Assembly: GCA_018266255.1 (NCBI GenBank)
Contig: JAFEAT010000013.1
Coordinates: forward strand, 1 to 64,000
Origin: Cyanobacteria bacterium SZAS-4
GTDB lineage: Bacteria; Cyanobacteriota; Vampirovibrionia; Obscuribacterales; Obscuribacteraceae
DNA length: 64,000 nucleotides
Direction of reading: 5' to 3'
Shown here: positions 16,197-24,448 of the stretch, in pieces
Numbering within the stretch: the first letter of the stretch is position 1
Layout: the number at the start of each line of letters is the position of its first letter
The notes under the pieces: generated by a model
What the model was told of the DNA's origin: nothing
The model's database searches: none
Seen by the model: the letters and a program-made list of their open reading frames with translations, nothing else
Translations under genes and position numbers: made by a program

Positions 16197-16209
16197 TGCA
16201 AGGTTTGCA
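16197..16209. promoter_or_regulatory. short palindrome upstream of ArsR gene
   Basis: TGCAA-ggt-TTGCA lies 69 bp before the ArsR start at 16128, downstream of which lies a TATAATG-like stretch at 16181-16188. It is a possible binding site of the adjacent regulator; 5-bp arms are weak evidence. Confidence 0.3.
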
Positions 16210-16249
16210 TTTTTTACTACACGCCAGCGTTAAAACAACCAGCTATTAC

Positions 16250-16864
16250 TCATTTTTCCGCACTATTGGCAATAAGAGCCATCAAAGCTTCTTCCCTAGC
16301 GATTTCTCTATTTCTCAGTTGTGACTGAAGGCTGAGAGCCCTAAAAAGCATATCGGAGCTGACCAGTCCAACCTGTAGCAAGGTTCTACCGATCTTGATG
16401 TTGTGCCTGGAACTCAGTTCAAGTGCAGCCGAAAGGTCCTTCAGTTCAATTATTTTGGCGTCGACTAGTAACATTCCTAGTTTGAATTTGTCGCCCCTGT
16501 CGTTGAGCATCTGAATTTTCTCTAGGCGCTGCTCCAGTTCCAGTGCCGTTACAGCCAATCGCGCCTGTTTTACTAAATACGGATTGCGATGATTGGTCAA
16601 GGCCAAAAGGATCTCTTCACATAAGTCGAGTTGCGTGACTAGGCCAAGACGGCTTTCCCAATCATCGCTTTCGGCAAGCTCATTTAAACAATCGATTGGA
16701 CATGAGGTATTGAAAGCTGCAGCAAGCCTGACAGAAATATTTTTATCGCGACAGAGTGTGCGCAGTAAATCTGGTGCAGTATAGACGTTCGCGGCAACCG
16801 CTGTTCTTATCCAACTGGCAGGATGTTGTGATAGGCGTTCGTTAGGCATTGCTACAGATACCAT
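16250..16864 (-). CDS. HEAT/LRV-like repeat protein with MshEN-like domain
   Basis: About 204 aa from ATG 16864 (the frame is open to TTG 16918, which falls within a repeated promoter-like motif). Residues about 10-105 form helical repeats of HEAT or leucine-rich-variant type (DKNISVRLAAAFNTSC; HRNPYLVKQARLAV). Residues about 125-190 match the MshEN/GSPII-E N-terminal pattern: LGMLLVDAKIIELKDLSAAL, then IGRTLLQVGLVSSDMLFRAL. MshEN domains bind cyclic di-GMP in some ATPases, but no ATPase follows here. It is divergent from the RRM operon. Function unknown. Confidence 0.6.
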   Translation of the reverse strand: MVSVAMPNERLSQHPASWIRTAVAANVYTAPDLLRTLCRDKNISVRLAAAFNTSCPIDCLNELAESDDWESRLGLVTQLDLCEEILLALTNHRNPYLVKQARLAVTALELEQRLEKIQMLNDRGDKFKLGMLLVDAKIIELKDLSAALELSSRHNIKIGRTLLQVGLVSSDMLFRALSLQSQLRNREIAREEALMALIANSAEK

Positions 16865-16896
16865 GATCCAAATTGTGAGCTGGTAGCTTTCTGTTT

Positions 16897-17066
16897 GCAT
16901 TATTGCATACTTGCGCAACTATGACAATACTCTTACTAGCGGCTCTGCGGCTATATTTGTTTGAAACAAGAATATAATCTGAACCAGCTCGATTGATGCA
17001 GCAATCTCGGTTGACAGATCCAAGAAGCAGTTGCTAGCTTAGTATATGCATACTTGCATAGTTGCG
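16897..17066. promoter_or_regulatory. divergent intergenic region with repeated TGCATACTTGC motif
   Basis: GCATACTTGCGCAACTATG (near 16905-16923) and GCATACTTGCATAGTTGCG (near 17048-17066) share their first ten bases and then run as near mirror versions. They flank the divergent promoter region between the MshEN-like gene and the RRM operon, so a shared regulator is plausible. Confidence 0.4.
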
Positions 17067-17091
17067 AAAGTTATTGGAGCAAAGTAGATTA

Positions 17092-17391
17092 ATGCCTAAT
17101 TGCATATTAGTTGGCAATCTTGCTATCGAAACAACTGAGGACTCAATTCACAAAATATTCTCGAGAATCGGATTAGTACAGCACGTATCTTTCGTTGTCG
17201 ATCACAAAGGAGCTCATCGAGGTTTCGCTTATGTGATTTTCGACACTCGCATTCAAGCGCAAAAAGCAGTTGAGAGTATGAACGGAATCGAGTGTGACAA
17301 TCGAAAACTAACTGTTAATTTTAAATCCGCACCAAAGATACACAAGCAAGGATTACTTTCTCGAATCTTCAACTTTTACGGTAGGGAGTAA
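17092..17391 (+). CDS. RRM-domain RNA-binding protein
   Basis: This is a single RNA-recognition motif of 99 aa. RNP2 is CILVGNL at residues about 4-10, and RNP1 is RGFAYVIF at about 43-50. A short basic C-terminal tail follows. Such single-RRM proteins are typical of cyanobacteria and relatives, where they bind RNA in cold or stress responses. ATG 17092 has GGAG upstream; the frame extends to a TTG at 17062 but lacks a ribosome site there. The next gene begins 3 bp after its stop, so the two are co-transcribed. Confidence 0.9.
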   Translation: MPNCILVGNLAIETTEDSIHKIFSRIGLVQHVSFVVDHKGAHRGFAYVIFDTRIQAQKAVESMNGIECDNRKLTVNFKSAPKIHKQGLLSRIFNFYGRE

Positions 17392-17394
17392 GTC

Positions 17395-18111
<717 letters not shown>

Positions 18112-18159
18112 GGGAAAACGGCAAACAGTGAATTCAAACCTTTCGAACGTTGGATAAAT

Positions 18160-18432
18160 ATGATGGAAAACAACACACAATTCGTGATTGCAACAGACTG
18201 GATTACAATTCTTGCTAGACAGATATCAGATTCATTGAAACTAGGTGTGATTCTAATTCAGTGGAATATCCAAGACAATTTATTTGTTATGAGAATCGAA
18301 GGTGACGGCGGGAAAAAAGTTGCAAAACTCTTTGAACCATCAGAACTGGCTTCATTTCCGTTGGAAGGAGAAAATCGAGCAGTCTTCGAGGCGCAATTAA
18401 CTCGTCTTCTAGAGTTCTTTAAAAAAAAGTAG
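18160..18432 (+). CDS. hypothetical 90-aa protein
   Basis: A small soluble protein of mixed strand and helix (TDWITILARQISDSLKLGV; NLFVMRIEGDGGKKVAKLF; C-terminal helix RLLEFFKKK). No family is recognised. It is 48 bp downstream of the ACP gene on the same strand and may be the third gene of the RRM-ACP operon. Confidence 0.6.
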   Translation: MMENNTQFVIATDWITILARQISDSLKLGVILIQWNIQDNLFVMRIEGDGGKKVAKLFEPSELASFPLEGENRAVFEAQLTRLLEFFKKK

Positions 18433-18458
18433 GAAGGGTGCGGCGTGGAAATTAAGCC

Positions 18459-18656
18459 CTATTTTTGCTCCTTGATGATTTGTTGCTCGGCACGCAGCCA
18501 GTGTGTCAAATCGTCGCCTTGTCTTCCTGACTCAATCCAAAACTGGTAAGCCAAATCCGCGATAGAGGTCCTTTGAATTGGGGCTTTCTCCAATTTTGGC
18601 TGAGATTCCTTTTTAGCTATTTTGATCACTTTACTCTTTTTTGTGACATTACTCAT
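18459..18656 (-). CDS. DUF2934 protein
   Basis: About 65 aa from ATG 18656, with a strong GAGGAG ribosome site. The Lys-rich N-terminus (KKSKVIKIAKKESQPKLEK) is followed by the DUF2934 pattern: IADLAYQFWIESGRQGDDLTHW, read as IADLAYQFWIESGR and GDDLTHWLRAEQQ. The family is short, widespread and uncharacterised. It converges on the 90-aa gene at 18160. Confidence 0.8.
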   Translation of the reverse strand: MSNVTKKSKVIKIAKKESQPKLEKAPIQRTSIADLAYQFWIESGRQGDDLTHWLRAEQQIIKEQK

Positions 18657-18683
18657 GCCTACTCCTCGATAAATCCCAAACAT

Positions 18684-19059
18684 CGTACTTTCGTAACGAG
18701 TCGAGGACCAATAACCTGATGAACCATTGCCGAATCAACGACAAAGATTACCTGATGACCACTCAACAAAATTGCGAGTTTTCGCAATTTCGCAATTAGA
18801 GCAAAATGATAGCAGCCGTATTGCAGTCAGTCAATTACAGTTTACCTAAAGTGACGAAACTTGGGTCGGCAGTTAACAAATTGAAGCACCATATCTAGTG
18901 GCTATAATCATATACGGCGCCAACCGTTCGATCAATTTGCGCACCGAATGCGGTGAGAGACTGGAAATACCTTTGCTCACACGTAAGTTATTCGAGGCCA
19001 AGACAAAATAAAACTACAACAATGGCAAGTAGAGAAATAAAGAATACCAACAACACTGC
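18684..19059. other. intergenic stretch with TCGCAATT palindrome
   Basis: No convincing gene. It contains AATTGCGA-gttt-TCGCAATT at 18770-18789, a perfect 8-4-8 palindrome, followed at once by a further TCGCAATT copy (18790-18797). The GCAATT core also occurs in the Ehr operator candidate. The site is about 115 bp upstream of the DUF2934 start. Confidence 0.5.
18770..18797. promoter_or_regulatory. perfect palindrome plus direct half-site
   Basis: AATTGCGA/TCGCAATT arms with a 4-bp spacer, and a second TCGCAATT directly adjoining. The symmetry suggests a dimeric regulator site serving the DUF2934 gene. The regulator is unknown; the ArsR paralogues are candidates. Confidence 0.45.
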
Positions 19060-19065
19060 TGCTAA

Positions 19066-19098
19066 AAAACAAAGGCGACTTCCAAAACGAAAGTCGCC
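19066..19098 (-). terminator. terminator of the tRNA-Val transcript
   Basis: On the minus strand GGCGACTT and AAGTCGCC pair perfectly (plus coordinates 19091-19098 and 19074-19081) and are followed by TTTGTTTTTTAGC. The hairpin is 12 bp beyond the tRNA 3' end. Confidence 0.85.
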
Positions 19099-19110
19099 CT
19101 GCATAAAGAT

Positions 19111-19182
19111 TGCGCGGTAAGAGACTCGAACTCCTAACCCCCTCGGTGTAAACGAGGTGCTCCACCATTGAGCTAACCGCGC
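19111..19182 (-). tRNA. tRNA-Val(UAC)
   Basis: The minus strand folds as a complete cloverleaf. Acceptor GCGCGGT pairs with ACCGCGC, the D arm is AGCTCAATGGTGGAGC, and the anticodon stem CCTCG/CGAGG encloses the loop TTTACAC with anticodon TAC. The T arm is GTTAGGAGTTCGAGTCTCTTAC-like with GTTCGAGTC. The discriminator base is A, and CCA is not encoded. A terminator follows. Confidence 0.95.
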
Positions 19183-19351
19183 ACGGAAAAACAGTCTAAC
19201 ATCTTTGCTTCCCTTGGCTAGGGCTGGGTTCGCTTTCGTTAACTGGCTTTACGACGAGATCGATTTTTCCAGCCGAACTCATCAGCAACTCACTGAAATC
19301 TAATCTTGTCATCCTGGAACAGAAGATCCAAATCCGAGTCTTCAGGGTAGA

Positions 19352-19771
19352 ATGAAAACCATTATCATATCCACCATGGAAATTTTTATGCACTTTGGGG
19401 CAAAAAAGCTGATTTTTACGGGCGTTGCGGTTTTGGGCTTCTCGGTCCAGTGCGCCTGTGCCGGTCCTATGCTGAAAATCGGGACGGAAGAGTCTTCCTA
19501 TTACAAAGATGCCGAAATAGTCCACTGTCCGAAGCCTGAGATTCCCTCGGAACTCCATGAGCAGTGCTTCAAATCATGCTGCCTGGCTAAATTCACCATC
19601 AAACAAGACGGCGTCAGTTCGGTCAAATTACTTTCGTCCACGGGTAGCACTGAGGTTGACGAAATTGCTGTCAGCACGCTACAACGTTGGAAGTTCAAAC
19701 CGGCCACTGTGAACGGAAAACCGGTAGAATCTGCCAAGAAGATTAAGGTTGAATTCGAAGTCGAAGAATGA
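19352..19771 (+). CDS. exported TonB C-terminal-domain protein
   Basis: The 139-aa protein has an N-terminal signal peptide (KKLIFTGVAVLGFSVQCACA) and a TonB-type C-terminal domain (about 58-138: FTIKQDGVSSVKLLSSTGS, then VDEIAVSTLQRWKFKPATV). The N-terminal proline-rich and membrane-anchor parts of true TonB are missing. It is therefore a secreted single-domain relative. Its stop overlaps the Fur-family gene as ATGA, which suggests joint control and perhaps a role in metal handling at the envelope (inference). Confidence 0.75.
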   Translation: MKTIIISTMEIFMHFGAKKLIFTGVAVLGFSVQCACAGPMLKIGTEESSYYKDAEIVHCPKPEIPSELHEQCFKSCCLAKFTIKQDGVSSVKLLSSTGSTEVDEIAVSTLQRWKFKPATVNGKPVESAKKIKVEFEVEE

Positions 19772-20160
19772 CCCACAACGACCGGTTGACGAAAGGCGCG
19801 AAGAAAGTATTGGAGATTTTGGGGCGGTCAGAAGAACTGACCAGTGCTCAGGATATCCACAGTCGTTTGCGCACTGATGACGAGCGGGCGCCGGGACTGA
19901 CGACTGTGTATCGCTCCCTGGAATCTTTAGTCGGGCAAGGTTTAGTGCAGGCCGTCGATCTCGGAGACGGCGAGCGTCGCTATGAAGTGGTGAAGCCAGG
20001 CGAGCATCATCACCACTTGATTTGCGATAAATGCAACAGCAGTGTGCACCTGGATCAATGTCTGGTCCACGACCTGGAAGATGCGATTAAGTCTAAGTAC
20101 GGATTCAGCACTCGCGCCCACATCCTCGAGATTTTTGGCACCTGCTCAGATTGCCAGTAA
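19768..20160 (+). CDS. Fur-family metalloregulator
   Basis: The 130-aa protein has an N-terminal winged helix (LTSAQDIHSRLR; PGLTTVYRSLESLVGQGLV) and a C-terminal dimer domain. Metal ligands are visible in GEHHHHLICDKC and the final FGTCSDC, which makes two CxxC pairs for a structural zinc. Members repress iron (Fur), zinc (Zur) or peroxide (PerR) regulons. Sequence alone does not settle which. It is translationally coupled to the upstream TonB-C gene. Confidence 0.9.
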   Translation: MTHNDRLTKGAKKVLEILGRSEELTSAQDIHSRLRTDDERAPGLTTVYRSLESLVGQGLVQAVDLGDGERRYEVVKPGEHHHHLICDKCNSSVHLDQCLVHDLEDAIKSKYGFSTRAHILEIFGTCSDCQ

Positions 20161-20271
20161 TCAAGCCGAAGTAATCAAATCTGCGTCTGTAGTTAGCCAC
20201 CAATGGTGGTGACTACCGTGTGCTATTTCAGTTCGTCTATCTCGGCGTATTTCGGCGCTCGAGCCGATCGT

Positions 20272-21312
20272 TCAGTCGTGACTTTTGTGCGGCAAAGACA
20301 ATTTACGCGTGGAAGGTTCCAATCGCTTCAAACCCAGTCTGTCTGTCATGATAAGCAACTTGTCGCCAACGCCGAGAATGTTGTTCGGAGACGGATTCCA
20401 ATCAACCTCGCCGCCATATTTCTCGTGCAGAAGCACCGTAACTTCGTGTTGATGACGAATATCGTCGACAGTCTGTCCGACGAGAGCAGTGTTAGCTTCG
20501 ACAATAAGCTGAATGGCGTTGATAATCGTGCCACCAAATTCGAATGAATCAACTATGTCTCCGCTGATAGCCGCTTGAGCAAACAATCTCGCCGAACGGG
20601 CCGACGAGCTGTAAGCACCATGAATGCCAAGATTTTTTTCAATCTTCTTAGCCATTTTCTGGTCGAACATTCGCACGACCACACGGATATTTGGGTTCAA
20701 CTCACGCGCCGTTAAAACCGCTTCAAGATTGACGAGATCGTTGTCAGTTACCGCGATAATCGCTTTCGCCTTATCGATGTTAGCCACGAGCAACATCTGC
20801 GAATCACGTGCATCGCCCATTAGCACTGGCACATCGATGCCAGCCACTTCGTTGACGAAGCGACTCTCGGCATTTTGTTCGATCACAGTCACAGTCTCGT
20901 CAAATTGCCGCAGATGCTGCACTACGCGCACTCCAACGTTGCCCAACCCACATACCACAATGTGATTCTCAAACGTCGACGCGATCATTTTTTGCCACTC
21001 CCCAGAATACCGTTGGTGCTGAAACAAAAGATTCCCAAGATGCACGACGCCTTCGGCGATCGTAACTAGACCCAATAGGGGCAAGAGGAAGAACAGGGGC
21101 GAGATGCGCCAATCATCCACATAGTTGAGTGGACTCTCGAAAAACATCATCAGCCACACGTAGTAAATGGTCTGGGTGATGCTAAGGTGAGGATGGTTGA
21201 GCTCGGCACGCGGATAGAACGCGTAGAACAGCAACGACGAAACTGTTACGGCACATATGAAGATGATGAAGAAGCTTTTGAACTCCTTCAAAAGCACGCG
21301 AACCAGCAGCAT
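20272..21312 (-). CDS. TrkA-N (RCK) channel-like protein with unusual pore
   Basis: About 346 aa from ATG 21312 (the frame is open to TTG 21360). Two membrane helices (FFIIFICAVTVSSLLFYAF; FFLLPLLGLVTIAEGVVHLG) flank a pore-like stretch. An RCK NAD-binding domain follows (IVVCGLGNVGVRVVQHL; VLMGDARDSQMLLVANI), then a TrkA-C domain (residues about 255-340). The pore segment reads YYVWLMMFFESPLNYVDDW and has no TVGYGD filter, so potassium selectivity is unproven. Related proteins with this pore type occur in other bacteria. It is convergent with the Fur gene. Confidence 0.8.
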   Translation of the reverse strand: MLLVRVLLKEFKSFFIIFICAVTVSSLLFYAFYPRAELNHPHLSITQTIYYVWLMMFFESPLNYVDDWRISPLFFLLPLLGLVTIAEGVVHLGNLLFQHQRYSGEWQKMIASTFENHIVVCGLGNVGVRVVQHLRQFDETVTVIEQNAESRFVNEVAGIDVPVLMGDARDSQMLLVANIDKAKAIIAVTDNDLVNLEAVLTARELNPNIRVVVRMFDQKMAKKIEKNLGIHGAYSSSARSARLFAQAAISGDIVDSFEFGGTIINAIQLIVEANTALVGQTVDDIRHQHEVTVLLHEKYGGEVDWNPSPNNILGVGDKLLIMTDRLGLKRLEPSTRKLSLPHKSHD

Positions 21313-21553
21313 AAGCTGCTTGCTTCGCCTTTCGACATAGAAAACCCTTCCGGATGCCAAGATAAAATCCCACTCAAGGAAACCACAGTATATTCGTATT
21401 TTGAAGTTTTTCAGAAGTGACAGAACCAGCGATAACGGGCATCTCTAAATTACAGCCGATTTCTTGTGCCGCATCTTGCCAAGTAATCAGGAGAAAAACA
21501 AAATGGCGCTACTCTTCGTCATTCGATAAAGTAGTGAAGGTCTTTCAGGAAAT

Positions 21554-23065
21554 ATGATGAGTCCACCATCAACCCCAGACGCGGAGACGCGAATTCTCCT
21601 AGTAGAAGATGACCTGGCGTTCACCGCGTTGATTTTGGCGTACCTGTCTGAATTTCCTAATATAAAACTTGATTCTGCTTCGACTTTGACTGCGGGTTTG
21701 GATCATTTGCGCCGCGATGATTACGACGCGATTTTGCTCGACTTAAATTTGTCAGATTCGCGAGGAGTGGTAACACTTAAGACGATGCGCGAACATGCAC
21801 CGCGAGTACCGATTGTCGTTCTCACTTCTACCGATGAAGACGACCTGGCAATCCAGCTCTTGCAAAATGGTGCGGAAGAGTACGTAGTGAAGTCTTCCGT
21901 GCGACTAAACAAGCTCGTGCGTGTTATCAAAGTCGCGATCGAACGAAAGAGAGTGACTGAGCGGTTGGGTCTTTTGGAGTCAGTTGTTCTCAATACCAAT
22001 GACGCTGTAGTAATTGCAGAACACAACAAGGGATTGCCGAAAGAAGGTCGCAAGATTGTTTTTATCAATGAAACATTTACGAAGCTTTCGCAGTATCAAT
22101 TCGACGAAATTGTCGGAAAACCGATAGCACCACTTTTCGCGCCAAGCTCCGAACAAAGTGCCATGCTCGATGCCAACGCGGAGCAAGGATCGACCGTGCA
22201 GACGGAAGTACCGCACATAAGAAAAGATGGAACACAGTTGGATGTCGACTTGAGCATGTTTCCGGTTATCGATGAATCTGGCACCATCACTCATTGGGTA
22301 TTCATGTTCAGGGATGCGACTGAGCGAAAAGACTCGGAGGAGACTCAACGACAAATTCTACTGATGAAGCAACGCGAAGACTTTGCTGCGGTGCTCGCGC
22401 ATGATCTGAAGACACCCGTTATTGGAACTAATAGACTGCTTGGAATTTTGCTCTCCGACACGCTTGGACCGCTGACAAAGGAACAGCGTGACTTACTCTT
22501 ATTGATGCAAAAGGATAGCGAACATTCGCTGCAAAAGATTCAGAACGTCTTGGAAGTATTCCGGTTCAACGTCTCAAAAAATGAACTCAAATTGGTGCCA
22601 ATCGATTTGGTGCCGATTATCAATGACTGCATCGCTCAACAGAAAGCCAGAGCCACAGCCCGCGGTGACCTTCAATTCAAAGTGGATTCTCCAGAGTCGG
22701 TTCCCAACGTTGTAGCAGATGAAGCCGCCGTGCGAAAGATTTTGACGAATATCCTGGACAATGCGACGGAATTTTCTCCAACTAACGCCACCATCACACT
22801 AAAAGTAACCGATGCCAGAGATAGTGTGTCAATCAGCGTGCATGACCACGGACCTGGCATTGCCAAAGATTTGCAGCCCTTCCTCTTCGACCGAGTCTGG
22901 CAAGGCGGTCCAAAAACGCAATATACAGCGAGCACCGGTTTAGGACTCTATGTGTGCAAGCAATTGATAAAGGCGCACGATGGCACCATCGAGTGTGTTA
23001 GCGAAACCGGCAACAATTCTAGTTGCACAATCATAATCACGCTAAAAAAAAGGTCGGATGCTTAA
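21554..23065 (+). CDS. receiver-PAS-histidine kinase hybrid
   Basis: The 503-aa soluble protein starts with a receiver domain (ILLVEDD; phospho-acceptor Asp in ILLDLNLSD at about 60; VLTSTDE). A PAS domain with PAC follows (about 135-265, TDAVV-type through FMFRDATERK). The C-terminus is a HisKA domain (VLAHDLKTPVIG, His about 284) and an HATPase (NILDNATEF, DHGPGIA, GLGLYVCKQL). There is no membrane segment. An N-terminal receiver on a kinase suggests it is itself a phosphorelay target. The ATG has AGGAAAT upstream. Its last codons form one arm of a terminator used by the convergent sigma gene. Confidence 0.9.
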   Translation: MMSPPSTPDAETRILLVEDDLAFTALILAYLSEFPNIKLDSASTLTAGLDHLRRDDYDAILLDLNLSDSRGVVTLKTMREHAPRVPIVVLTSTDEDDLAIQLLQNGAEEYVVKSSVRLNKLVRVIKVAIERKRVTERLGLLESVVLNTNDAVVIAEHNKGLPKEGRKIVFINETFTKLSQYQFDEIVGKPIAPLFAPSSEQSAMLDANAEQGSTVQTEVPHIRKDGTQLDVDLSMFPVIDESGTITHWVFMFRDATERKDSEETQRQILLMKQREDFAAVLAHDLKTPVIGTNRLLGILLSDTLGPLTKEQRDLLLLMQKDSEHSLQKIQNVLEVFRFNVSKNELKLVPIDLVPIINDCIAQQKARATARGDLQFKVDSPESVPNVVADEAAVRKILTNILDNATEFSPTNATITLKVTDARDSVSISVHDHGPGIAKDLQPFLFDRVWQGGPKTQYTASTGLGLYVCKQLIKAHDGTIECVSETGNNSSCTIIITLKKRSDA

Positions 23066-23077
23066 CATCCGACCTTT
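23049..23077 (-). terminator. terminator for sigma gene, overlapping the kinase 3' end
   Basis: AAAGGTCGGATG (23049-23060) and CATCCGACCTTT (23066-23077) form a perfect 12-bp stem with a 5-nt loop. Read on the minus strand it is followed by eight T, so it ends the sigma factor transcript. The stem includes the last codons and stop of the plus-strand kinase. Confidence 0.85.
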
Positions 23078-23143
23078 GAGCAAGTAACAGCTAGAGCGGG
23101 GTGGTGGCTCCCGACTATTCCTGATGCATCGTTGAATTATGCA

Positions 23144-24112
23144 TTAGTTCAAGTACTCCTTTAACTGTCCAACTTTCGAATTGCCTCGCAGTTTTTTCAA
23201 AGCGCGAGTCTCGAGTTGTCTTGCTCGCTCTCGTGTGATACCTAGACCCATTGCACATTCCGCCAGACTCTTCGGCTTGTCGCCACTGAATCCGTAGCGC
23301 ATCAGAAGCACACTTCGTTCGTGCGCTGTCAAATAACTCAAAGCCTCGATCACGTCTTTGTGCAACAGTTTTTGCGCGACTGCTTCGGCCGGCGCAGAGT
23401 TTTCATTGTCATCACTCAAGGTCTCCCCAAGGGTGGTGTCAAATCCAGCAGCGCTAGCGGCGTCGAGAGATAGCAATCCTTTCGAAATATCGAGGAGTTT
23501 CCGCACCTTCTCAGGCGTGGTCTTCATCGATGTTGCCAACTCTTCGGTGGTAGGCAGTCTTCCTGTTTTTTCACTCAATGCTCTTACTTGTTTCTTCAAA
23601 CGGCTAAGCATCTCATTCATATGACCAGGCAATCTAATGGCACGAGATTTGTCTGCGATAGCGCGAACGATCGCTTGACGAATCCACCACGTTGCATACG
23701 TTGAAAACCTGTAGCCCAACTCGGGATCAAATTTATCAACAGCTTTCATCAGACCGAAATTGCCTTCCTGAATCAGATCAGGGTAGCTTAAACCGCGATT
23801 TAAAAAGTGGCGAGCCACACTAACGACCAAACGTAGATTCGACTGAATCAGATTGTTTCGGGCGTCCGCATCGCCTGAGTGCGCAGCTCTAACGAGTTCG
23901 ATTTCCTGTGCGCCGTTAAGAAGGCTGTAGCGGCCGATTTCTTTCAGGTACATAGTCATCGAATCGTCGTTAAACGAGCGCGCCTGCTCGATCGGTTCGA
24001 CCTCCAATTCCACCGGCTCAGCAACGCTATCGTCGAAGGATGCTTCGAACTCGTTCCAAGGCTCGTCATTCCAATGATGGGATTTTTTCTGAAGGTTCAT
24101 TTTCATTTTCAT
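23144..24112 (-). CDS. RpoD-family (group 2-like) sigma factor
   Basis: About 322 aa. Region 1.2 ([17 protein letters not shown]), region 2 ([49 protein letters not shown]), region 3 ([14 protein letters not shown]) and region 4 ([34 protein letters not shown]) are all intact. The short acidic N-terminus lacks a full region 1.1, which fits a group 2 or stationary-phase-type sigma such as those of cyanobacteria. ATG 24112 has AGGAAAC upstream and is preferred to the longer frame from 24199. A terminator lies 67 bp past the stop. Confidence 0.9.
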   Translation of the reverse strand: MKMKMNLQKKSHHWNDEPWNEFEASFDDSVAEPVELEVEPIEQARSFNDDSMTMYLKEIGRYSLLNGAQEIELVRAAHSGDADARNNLIQSNLRLVVSVARHFLNRGLSYPDLIQEGNFGLMKAVDKFDPELGYRFSTYATWWIRQAIVRAIADKSRAIRLPGHMNEMLSRLKKQVRALSEKTGRLPTTEELATSMKTTPEKVRKLLDISKGLLSLDAASAAGFDTTLGETLSDDNENSAPAEAVAQKLLHKDVIEALSYLTAHERSVLLMRYGFSGDKPKSLAECAMGLGITRERARQLETRALKKLRGNSKVGQLKEYLN

Positions 24113-24302
24113 GTTTCCTAAAGTTGGGTCCCCAAGTGTCCGAGTAAGTCTCACTTCCAACTCGGTGGCCTGGGAACCTCTGAATAAATAGATGACCACT
24201 TAGCCCCTAAGGTTCCCCAAAAATCGGCACTCTTTATTAAGAAAATGCGAAGTCATGAGCCCCGAAATCCAAACCAGGTGACAGTTTCTCAAAGGATACT
24301 AT

Positions 24303-24359
24303 TGGAATTCTGGGCGTTCCAAAAGGCTTATTTGGGGTAGCCGAGCGTTTAATCTCGGC
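24303..24359. promoter_or_regulatory. two inverted repeats upstream of the kinase-kdpE pair
   Basis: TTGGAA/TTCCAA (24303-24308, 24317-24322) and GCCGAG/CTCGGC (24340-24345, 24354-24359) lie in the 250-bp divergent region between the sigma gene and the KdpD-C-like kinase. They may be operators or a leader hairpin. Arms are short. Confidence 0.3.
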
Positions 24360-24448
24360 GTCAATTTAGTGTCAAATTCTTCGCCCAAATTCAAAGGAAT
24401 GTTCTAAAAGTAGTAGAACTAGAACGGGCGGAGACACGCCAACTAAAA

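Noticed and set aside
20161..20271. Possible terminator between Fur and channel genes
   Set aside because: CCACCA/TGGTGG can pair, but the stem is short and no T run follows on either strand.
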